Of a stretch of DNA of 64,000 nt, positions 48,508-56,554 are shown piece by piece. The translations under genes and the position numbers were made by a program. Source of the DNA: Lolium rigidum (taxonomy: Eukaryota; Streptophyta; Magnoliopsida; Poales; Poaceae); NCBI RefSeq assembly GCF_022539505.1, contig NC_061514.1, positions 36,299,769-36,363,768 on the forward strand. The letters are read 5' to 3'. The notes beneath the pieces are model-generated. The model was not told the DNA's origin and searched no databases. It worked only from the letters and a program-made list of their open reading frames with translations. Within the stretch, counting starts at the first letter, position 1. Each line of letters opens with the position of its first letter.

Positions 48508-50218
48508 CGATACGTCTCCGACGTATCGATAATTTCTTATGTTCCATGCCACATTATTGATGATATCTACATGTTTTATGCATACTTTATGTCATATTTA
48601 TGCGTTTTCCGGAACTAACCTATTGACGAGATGCCGAAGGGCCGCTCTCGTTTTCCGTTGTTTTTGGTTTCAGAAATCCTAGTAAGGAAATATTCTCGGA
48701 ATTGGACGAAATCAACGCCCAGGTTCCTATTTTTCCCGGAAGCATCCAGAACACCCGAGAGAGGCCAGAGAGGGGACACAGGCCCCCCAGATGATAGGCC
48801 GGCGCGGCCCAGGCCCTGGCCGCGCCGCCTTATGGTGACACCGCCTCGTTGACTCTCCGACTCCGCCTCTTCGCCTATATAAAGGTCCCTGACCTAAAAC
48901 CTCGAGACGAAAAGCCACGGTACGAGAAACCTTCCGCAGCCGCCGCCATCGCGAAGCCAAGATCCGGGGGACAGGAGTCTCCGTTCCGGCACGCCGCCGG
49001 GACGGGGAAGTGCCCCCGAAGGCTCCTCCATCGACACCACCGCCATCTTCATCAACGCTGCTGTCTCCCATGAGGAGGAGTAGTTCTCCATCGAGGCTCG
49101 GGGCTGTACCGGTAGCTATGTGGTTAATCTCTCTCCTATGTGCTTCAATACAATAATCTCATGAGCTGCCTTACATGATTGAGATTCATATGATGATGCT
49201 TGTAATCTAGATGTCATTATGCTAGTCAAGTGGGTTTTACTTATGTGATCTCCGGAGACTCCTTGTCCCACGTGTGTAAAGGTGACAGAGTGTGTGCACC
49301 GTGTGGGTCTCTTAGGCTATATTTCACGTAATACTTATTCACTCGTTATGAATGGCATATTGAAGTACTTATTTATATCCCTTTATGATTGCAATGTGTT
49401 TTGTATCACAATTTATCCATGTGCTACTCTAGTGATGTTATTAAAGTAGTTTATTCCTCCCGCACGGTGTAATGGTGACAAGTGTGTGCATCCGTGTTAG
49501 TACTTGGCATAGGCTATGATTATGATCTCTTGTAGATTATGAAGTTAACTATTGCTATGATGGTATTGATGTGATCTATTCCTCCTACATAGTGTGAAGG
49601 TGACAAGTGTGCATGCTATGTTAGTACTTGGTTTAGTTGTGTTGATCTGTCATGCACTCTAAGGTTATTTAAATATGAACATTGAATATTGTGGAGCTTG
49701 TTAACTCCGGCATTGATGGTTCGTGTAATCCTACGCAATTAGTGGTGTTCATCATCCAACAAGAGAGTGTAGAGTATGCATTTATTTATTCTGTTATGTG
49801 ATCAAAGTTGAGAGTGTCCACTAGTGAAAGTCTAATCCCTAGGCCTTGTTCCTAAACATCGCTATCGCCGCTTGTTTACTCGTTTTACCGCATTACCACC
49901 GGCTGCGTTACTATCGCTTGTTTATCGTCCTGGGCAAAGCACTTTTCTGGTGCCATTGCCATTGCTCATATATATTCATACCGCCTGTATTTCACTATCT
50001 CTTCGCCGAACTAGTGCACCTATTAGGTGTGTTGGGGACACAAGAGAATTCTTGCTTTGTGGTTGCAGGGTTGCATGAGAGGGATATCTTTGACCTCTTC
50101 CTCCCTGAGTTCGATAAACCTTGGGTGATCCACTTAAGGGAAACTTGCTGCTGTTCTACAAACCTCTGCTCTTGGAGGCCCAACACTGTCTACAGGAAAA
50201 GGAGGGGCGTAGACATCA
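48508..50218 (+). repeat. Second LTR of F
   Basis: It starts CGATACGTCTCCGACG and ends CGTAGACATCA. TATA box at 48876-48883. It is preceded by the polypurine tract and followed by a primer site and leader, which is unusual for a 3' LTR. Confidence 0.9.
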
Positions 50219-50373
50219 AGCTATTTTCTCGGCGCCGTTGCCGGGGAGGAAAGGTAAAAGGCTCTCATACTCCGGTCCTGGGTAAAGTACTTTTCTGGCG
50301 CCGTTGTGTGTGTGCTCGAAGCTATTTCCTTTAGATCCTGCAATTGCATCTTTTTGTTTCTTGTTTACACTAG
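50219..50373 (+). other. Second primer site and leader of F
   Basis: CGGCGCCGTTGCCGGGGA at 50230-50247 matches the complement of the plant tRNA-Asp 3' end apart from one base. The leader that follows is collinear with 45021-45175 up to TTTACACTAG, where it switches to the inverted ORF of E. Confidence 0.8.
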
Positions 50374-50959
50374 CTTGTATCTTATCTATGTAAGTTTCAG
50401 AGGCTCCTTTTTCATTATTCTTAGGCTTGGTATTCTCATCAAACAAATTTTCAGGAACAAGCCAACCATAGTTATTTTCTAGAGCTTCATGCATTCCTAG
50501 GAGCTTACAAGGTATTGTTATCTTAATCTCCCCACCATCATTAACATTATTAGTGTACCTTATTCTATCCATGTCCATCTTTTCGAGGGTACTAGCAAAG
50601 TTGGTATAAGAGCCAAACATCTTATATTCAATAAAGACTTTTCTAGCCTCTCTTGCTACACCACCAAATTCTTTAAGAAGGGTTTCTAGGACAAAATATT
50701 TCTTTTCTCCTTCCTCCATATCAGAGAGTGTAAGAAACATATGCTGAATTATAGGATTGAGATTAACAAATTTAGTTTCCAACATGTGTACTAAAGAGGC
50801 AACATCAATTTCATAAGTAGGGGCAAGTTCTACCAAGTGTCTATCTTCAAAATCTTCAGATGTACTAACATGAGTGAAAAAATCTTCTATATTATCTCTT
50901 CCAATTATAGACCCTCGTCCTACCGGTATGTTTTTTAGAGTGTATTTAGGAGGAAACAT
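50374..50959 (-). CDS. Private ORF of element E, 3'-truncated
   Basis: On the minus strand ATG 50957-50959 lies about 220 bases after the primer site, in the gag position. The intact frame of about 195 residues starts MFPPKYTLKNIPVGRGSI and contains SEDFEDRHLVELAPTYEIDV, MEEGEKKYFVLETLLKEFGG, and NNYGWLVPENLFDENTKPK. It is rich in acidic and aromatic residues, with probable helices. No zinc knuckle, protease or polymerase motif is present. It is unrelated in sequence to the D/F ORF. The frame crosses the junction at 50373 into F leader sequence, so the true C-terminus is lost. Function is unknown; it may be a divergent gag-like or accessory protein. Confidence 0.65.
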
Positions 50960-51175
50960 GATGAAATAAAGAAAAGGTAAATAAAGTAAATGCAAGTAAC
51001 TATTTTTTGTGTGTTTTTGATATGGAGAACAAGACAGTAAATAAAGTAAAACTAGCAACTAATTTTTTTGTGTTTTTTTTAGTGCAGCAAACAAAGTAGT
51101 AAATAAAATAAAGCAAGACAAAAACAAAGTAAAGAGATTGGAAGTGGGAGACTCCCCTTGCAGCGTGTCTTGATC

Positions 51176-51193
51176 TCCCCGACAACGGTGCCA
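51176..51193 (-). other. Primer-binding site of E (tRNA-Asp type)
   Basis: Minus-strand TGGCACCGTTGTCGGGGA lies about 11 bases after the 5' LTR end. It matches the complement of the plant tRNA-Asp 3' end except for two positions. Confidence 0.75.
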
Positions 51194-51204
51194 GAAAATA
51201 TGCT

Positions 51205-52806
51205 TGATGCGTGCAGTTAACACACGTCCGTTGGGAACCCCAAGAGGAAGGTGTGATGCGTACGATAGCAAGTTTTCCCTCGAAAAGAAACCAAGGTTTA
51301 TCGAACCAAGTAGGAGCCAAGAAGCACGTTGAAGGTTGATGGCGGCGAAATGTAGTGCGGCGCAACACCGTAGATTCCGGCGCCAATGTGGAACCCGCAC
51401 AACACAATCAAAGTACTTTGCCCCAACGTAACAGATGAGGTTGTCAATCTCACCGGCTTGTCAGTAAACAAAGGATTAGATGTATAGTATGGATGATGAT
51501 GATTGTTTGCGAAGAACAAGTAAGAACAATTGCGATACATTGTATTTCGGATGTAAAGAATATGACCGGGGTCCACAGTTCACTAGTGGTGTCTCTCCCA
51601 TAAGATAAACAAGATGTTGGGTGAACAAATTACAATTGGGCAATTGACAAATAAAGAAGGCATAACAATGCACATACATATATCATGATGAGTACTATGA
51701 GATTTAATCAGGGCATTACGACAAAGTACATAGACGGCTATCCAGCATGCATCTATGCTTAAATAGTCCACTTTCAGGTTATCATCCGAACCCCTTCCAG
51801 TATTAAGTTGTAAACAACAGACAATTGCATTAAGTATGGTGCGTAATGTAATCAACACAAATATCCTTAGACAAAGCATCGATGTGTTATCCCTAGTAGC
51901 AACAAGCACATCCACAACCTTAGAACTTTCTCGTCATCGTCCCGCATTTAATGGAGGCATGAACCCACTATCGAGCATAAATACTCCCTCTTGGAGTCAC
52001 AAGTATCAACTTGGCCGAGCCTCTACTAGCAACGGAGAGCATGCAAGAACATAAATAACATATATGATAGATTGATAATCAACTTGACATAGTATTCAAT
52101 ATTCATCGGATCCCAACAAACACAACATGTAGCATTACAAATAGATGATCTTGATCATGATAGACAGCTCACAAGATCTAACATGATAGCACAATGAGGA
52201 GAAGACAACCATCTAGCTACTGCTATGGACCCATAGTCCGGGGGTGGACTACTCACACATCGATCCGAGGCGATCATGGCGATGAAGAGACCTCCGGGAG
52301 ATGATTCCCCTCTCCGGCAGGGTGCCGGAGGCGATCTCCTGAATCCCCCGAGATGGGATTGGCGGCGGCGGCGTCTCTGGAAGGTTTTCCGTATTGTGGC
52401 TCTCGGTACTGGGTATTCGCGACGAAGGCTTTAAGTAGGCGGAAGGGCAGGTCAGGGGGCGTCACGAGGGGCCCACACGCTAGGGCAGCGCGGCCCCAGC
52501 CTTGGCCGCGCGGCCCTAGTGTGTCGCCGCCTCGTGGCCCCACTTCGTAACTCCTCCGGTCTTCTGGAAGCTTCGTGGAAAAATAGGACCCTGGGCGTTG
52601 ATTTCGTCCAATTCCGAGAATATTTCCTTACTAGGATTTCCGAAACCAAAAACAACAGAAAACAACAACCGGCTCTTCGGCATCTCGTCAATAGGTTAGT
52701 GCCGGAAAATGCATAATAATGACATATAATGTGTATAAAACATGTGAGTATCATCATAAAAGTAGCATGGAACATAAGAAATTATAGATACGTTTGGGAC
52801 GTATCA
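51205..52806 (-). repeat. 5' LTR of E
   Basis: It is the partner of 40689-42285, 1602 versus 1597 bp. In plus-strand reading it starts TGATGCGTGC and ends GGGACGTATCA. Confidence 0.9.
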
Positions 52807-53063
52807 ATGGGCAAGACATGCAAACAACTGCTTTGAGGGCAAGGAAGGACTTTGCAAAACCTTTCTTTATGGAGGTGGTAATTCTTGCCTGCTGGAACAT
52901 ATGGAAACAGAGGAATGAGAAGATTTTCCAGTATCAGAGACCTTCTTTTCAGGGGTGGAAGAGAGGTTTTGTTCATGACATATCCATGCTTGTGCATAGG
53001 ATAATTAAAGAGGAAGCATTTGGATGCACTTGTTTCCTGTATAGGCAGTCTGCAGTGACCTAG
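52807..53063 (+). pseudogene. LINE C ORF2, C-terminal end
   Basis: After element E the LINE frame resumes with TTALRARKDFAKPFFMEV and ILACWNIWKQRNEKIFQ, the conserved WxIWxxRN motif at the end of plant LINE ORF2. It stops at 53061-53063. The 3' UTR and poly(A) follow to 53184. Confidence 0.8.
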
Positions 53064-54368
53064 CTTTTTCTCTTAGTGTTGTACAGTTAGTTTGACTCTT
53101 TTTTCTCTTTTTGTACATATGCTCTCTCTAATTAATAAATCACTGTGGGGTTCTTTCCCCACAGTTTCAAGGTTCAAAAAAAAAGTTTCCCCTATGAACT
53201 AGACAAGTATCAAGCCCAAGATGTTACAACGGGACAGCGTGGAGACGGCGGCGATGATGGTGCTGGTAGTGGAGATGATGGTGATGATGATCCCGATGAA
53301 GTCCAGCTTGATGGTGGTGATGATCTCCCCTCTCCGGGAAGGAATTTCCCCGGCAGAATTTTGCCTGCCGGAGAGATTTTTTCTCTCTCTAGTTCGCCGC
53401 CCCATAGCGGCGGCGGAATATTTCTCTGGTCGCTCCCCTGATCTTAGGTTTCCCGAGGGGTCGAAATACACGAGGGGGCGTCGTCAGAAGTGGGCCAGGG
53501 TGGCCACACCATGCCTAGGCGCGCCCTGGGGTGGCCTCGCGCCTAGGGGCGGTTTGGAGCCCCCCTGGCCCATCTCGGCCTCCCCTCCGGGATTTCTCCG
53601 TCATCTGGAAAAAAATGATTTTATGTATCTTTGTTGGGAATTGTTGGTCTTCAGAAATATGGTGCCTTGACGGTCCTTTTTTCCAGCAGATTCCTGGCTC
53701 TGGTGGTTAATTCTCCAATAATCATCAAACATGCAAAAATAGATGGAATAACATAAGTATCACCTCTAAATATGAAATATATCTATGAATAACAGTAAAT
53801 TATGATATAGACTAGTGATGCAAATTGGGCGTATCAATAGTTTACCTTCAGCTTCTCGTGGGTTCGATACTCAAATACTTATCGAACTATACTACGGCGA
53901 TCCCCTGCACTTGGGGGTTATCAACCGGTAGGAGAGAAAACCTATAAAAAAAATAAACCTTTGCCATGCGCATTCCACTTGACCGAGATGATGACGATCT
54001 TGACCTCCTCAAGATAATTATTTTATTGTGCTTGATTAGTGAATTCTTGCGAATTTCTCCCCATACTCCACTACGGGGAGCCTCTTTTTTAGGCATATAT
54101 TCAGATTTCATGATTATATATGGACAACAAGCTTAATCATACGCTTGCCATATGTTTAAATCCCACTTGATCAATCTTCAGATCACTCTTTGAATAACAC
54201 CTTGGTCATCCCGTGATATTATTCACTTTTTTATTTCAACCTTGAAGCCAACATATGGTTCAAGTGTTACATATAGACAAACCCTTCAAATAAAACTCGA
54301 TGCAAACATTAATCCATATGAATTTTTATTAATTACTAAAACCATACATGTGGCTCAATGCTCTTTCA

Positions 54369-54766
54369 AGGGTCTTCCTAGGAGATGCCTTCATAAGCAA
54401 TCTCTAATGCAGGTTCTTAGATGAGCGCTAGGGATGAAATCCTAGCAGTTTTGCTACTATAGGTTAAATATCATGTCCCTTGGCGGGTAAGCACAACAGC
54501 TTGATTTGGAGACAGGTAGCTAGCACCATATTATGTTATGGAATTTGCGCAAAATAACATGGTGAATAGCTATGCTAGCCATTACGTGGACTTACATTTT
54601 TAGACAATCAAAGCGACCCAAATAAGCATCGAGAGCTGTGATGTAGGACACTTGGTTGATAATTTGGTTGTGTGATATTTATTTATTTTTATCTTAGGTG
54701 TCAAACTTACCACATGTCCATTCATTCATACGCTAGGTTACAACCCAAACACTCTCAAAACAACAG
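54369..54766. other. No gene recognised
   Basis: AT-rich sequence between the level-0 LTR and a T-run at 54767. Nothing can be supported. Confidence 0.5.
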
Positions 54767-56454
54767 TTTTTTTTAGAAATGGGGGAGCCCTAGCCTTTGC
54801 GTCAAAGAGATAAATACGACTTTTATTTATACTTTATTCAACAGGAAACTCCCAAGATCATACATCACAAAACCGAAAGCCACCACTCAACACCTAGAAA
54901 CCCGACAATGGGTGAAGTAACATGCCATCAGGGCCTCTGTCCTAAAAACAGAAACAAACGCCCCACCAACTAAAACCCAGGGGCATCCCTAAGGAGAAAC
55001 ACATGAGCTTCCAACCGGTTTAGTAGACCATTGGCGAGCACATCTGCCCTCCCTTCAGAAGCCTTCATAACCATCACACCGTTGGTCCATCTTCAGGGGA
55101 GTGATCTGCATAACCCTTGCCAGTCCCGTTGTCGACGCCACCATGGAAGATCCGACAACGTAGCACCTGCCGAACATGCAATGACTTAGCGTAGCACCTA
55201 TGAGTCTGGAATGACTTGACATCTCCTCCACCTTCCTCTGTCCATTGACGCTGCTCCACAAACTATGCTCCCAAGAGAGAAAACGACACAGCAATGCCGC
55301 CATCTTCCGGTCTGGAAGACCAGACTAAGGTTTCCCTTGGAGCAGCACGAGTAGGTCGACAATCGTTGCTTAGCGATGCCTTCATCAAGGTAACGATGCA
55401 TAACGCTGCCATCCATCACCCACCAATCGGGTCAGTTTTCACCGGTAACTATGTCTTCCTGACTCGCAGCCGAGGCTAGATGATGGATCTCGCGATCCGA
55501 CAATCCAGCCTCGGGTCGACCACCTTCGGCTGAGGAGATGGGCACCACCTTCAAGCCCGGAGCAGCTACTCTAGGGTTCCTCATGACGCGGGAGAAGACC
55601 AAGAGATCCACCGCCGACTGAGTAACCACCGGAGCAGCAACGCGAAAAGAAGGCTACCGAGACCCCATCCTGGCCCAGATCCGGCCAAACTCCACACCGA
55701 TGCCACCCGTCAGTGATGCCGCCTGCATATCGCATCCCGCCCATGACCTCCTCACATTGTCGTTGCAGATGGAAGCTTGCCCGGCCGGACACCGCCATCG
55801 CGCCCCTAGTCAACAATCGAGGAAGGCCATCGTCGCCACACCACGAGGGCTTTGCCCGACAACGTCTCGAGCGGCAGCGGAGGCAGAGAGCACACTAGAG
55901 GGAACAAGAGGGACCTCCGACGGCCGCCCTGACCCTAAGCTTTACTTAGAGGAACCCAATTAATAAAGGAATTACAATCATGCCCCTAGGATCCATTGTA
56001 CAAAAATCCAGCAAATATCTCCCAAAGCCACCACTATCGAGACCGACAATGGAGTCGGACATGAGACGCCTCAACAACATTACCTAGAGCAGTTTCGTGC
56101 AGCTAAACTGCTTTGTTGACATCGAATAGAATCCTCCAGGACGGATAGAAACACGTACCATAGGGAGCATCGGCCAGGGACCCTCAACTTCTTCGAATCG
56201 GCCTGCCTCCTGAACCAGTCGACAAGGTCGACGGAGGAGACCAATGAACCCACCAACATCCGCAAAACCAGTACTAGATCCTTCAGCTTCCCGTCGATGT
56301 CGAGGCCAGAGGAGACGCCGGTTGCCGGTCCGTTTCGGTGCACTTCCTCCTAGTTTCCATAGTGACGCAGGAACATGCACGACTGGACAAAGATGGAGGA
56401 AAATTCCACAGCGGAATCGCTGCCTCTGCCTCTGCCACAACAACCGCAACCCGC
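54767..56454 (-). repeat. Retroelement-tail repeat, two related units, minus orientation
   Basis: Eight T at 54767-54774 followed by TAGAAATGGGGGAGCCCTAG and TTTATTTATACTTTATT look like an inverted LINE/SINE-type 3' tail, similar to that at 8106. A GC-rich, non-coding body follows. A second unit starts near 55960 (AATTAATAAAGGAATTAC), and both units share AAAGCCACCACT and CGACAATGG blocks (about 54878-54910 and 56026-56050). No frame carries recognisable protein motifs. The right end is lost in the gap. Confidence 0.45.
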
Positions 56455-56554
56455 NNNNNNNNNNNNNNNNNNNNNNNNNNNNNNNNNNNNNNNNNNNNNN
56501 NNNNNNNNNNNNNNNNNNNNNNNNNNNNNNNNNNNNNNNNNNNNNNNNNNNNNN
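56455..56554. other. Assembly gap (100 N)
   Basis: Exactly 100 N. It separates the repeat at 54767-56454 from the tandem array, so the array's left end and true size are unknown. Confidence 0.98.

Larger units (their letters stand above)
43307..50373 (+). mobile_element. Non-autonomous LTR retrotransposon F with a partial second leader
   Basis: F belongs to the family of D. The order is 5' LTR (43307-45020), primer site and leader, private ORF (45184-45913), non-coding internal domain, polypurine tract, second LTR (48508-50218), and then a second primer site and leader (50219-50373). The last part should only occur downstream of a 5' LTR, so this is LTR-internal-LTR-leader, a truncated tandem product. 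No TSD joins its two ends. Its LTRs are about 270 bp longer than those of D. Confidence 0.85.
40689..52806 (-). mobile_element. LTR retrotransposon E (minus strand), contains element F
   Basis: E has an exact TSD ATGGG (40684-40688 and 52807-52811) inside LINE C. On the minus strand its 5' LTR is 51205-52806, followed by a tRNA-Asp-type primer site (51176-51193) and a private ORF (50959 down to 50374). The 3' internal domain is 43306-42286, with an inverted polypurine tract, and the 3' LTR is 42285-40689. The middle of E is missing: the ORF runs straight into the leader of F at 50373, so insertion of F was accompanied or followed by a deletion. No pol genes remain. Confidence 0.85.
30085..53184 (+). 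mobile_element. LINE C, 5'-truncated, level 3 of the stack
   Basis: An 11-bp TSD GTTTCCCCTAT lies at 30074-30084 and 53185-53195, immediately after the nine-A tail (53176-53184). After removing D and E the LINE is about 4.7 kb: 30085-33329, 39610-40688 and 52812-53184. It begins inside ORF1 and has a nearly full ORF2 and a 3' UTR with AATTAATAAATCACTG near the tail. Stops and frame changes in ORF1 and ORF2 make it inactive. It interrupts solo LTR B. Confidence 0.9.
29218..53836 (-). mobile_element. Solo LTR B, level 2 of the stack (29218-30084 plus 53196-53836)
   Basis: It starts TGATGACCCACAAGTATAGG (29218) and ends AATTGGGCGTATCA (53836), with an exact TSD ATAGT (29213-29217 and 53837-53841). 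Read on the minus strand it is a TG...CA LTR of about 1.5 kb beginning TGATACGCCCAATTTGC, a type I recognise as common in Triticeae. No primer site or internal domain adjoins it, so the element was reduced by LTR-LTR recombination. It interrupts the 3' LTR of A and is itself split by LINE C. Confidence 0.85.
25428..53923 (+). mobile_element. LTR retrotransposon A (deletion derivative), level 1 of the stack
   Basis: The element starts TGATGCATGTAAAA (25428) and ends GGGGGTTATCA (53923), with an exact 5-bp TSD ACCGG (25423-25427 and 53924-53928). The 5' LTR is cut short: only 25428-25646 matches the 3' LTR, after which the sequence jumps to AGCTTGGGGATGCCC, internal sequence. The internal part (25647-27616) is non-coding and matches the 3' internal domain of D, E and F, for example CATTGGGCCGCTAA at about 26800 and GGCATGGAGGTACCCCT at about 27004. 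A polypurine-type GTTAAGCTTGGGATGT precedes the 3' LTR. No gag, pol or other ORF remains. Confidence 0.8.
27617..53923 (+). repeat. 3' LTR of element A (27617-29217 plus 53842-53923)
   Basis: The LTR begins TGATGCATGTAAAATGCATA, repeating the start of the 5' LTR at 25428. A TATA-type promoter CTCTATATATTGAG lies at 28185-28198, followed by a GC-richer leader. At 29217 it is interrupted by solo LTR B and resumes after B's TSD at 53842 to end at 53923. Total length is about 1.68 kb. Confidence 0.8.
23750..54368 (+). mobile_element. Level-0 LTR fragment or solo LTR, split by the whole insertion stack
   Basis: The left part 23750-25427 starts TGTCTCATAGAGGGCGTGAA. The right part 53929-54368 resumes directly after the TSD of element A and ends near CTCAATGCTCTTTCA. 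Together about 2.1 kb read as one continuous LTR of a family I recognise as very common in wheat and barley. No internal domain is seen on either side. No exact TSD was found around it (ATGGA left, AGGGT right), so the outer limits are approximate. Confidence 0.5.

Noticed and set aside
43307..50218. F as a simple complete insertion with a TSD
   Set aside because: The left flank (CATAG) is not repeated after 50218, where a primer site and leader follow instead.
53145..53670. Asp/Gly-rich open frames just after the LINE tail
   Set aside because: They lie in the right half of solo LTR B, whose other half is at 29218-30084. The composition comes from GATGATGGTGATG repeats in the LTR.
55055..55963. 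Several open frames on both strands in the retroelement-tail repeat
   Set aside because: Overlapping frames of equal length on both strands in GC-rich DNA, with no motif, point to non-coding sequence.
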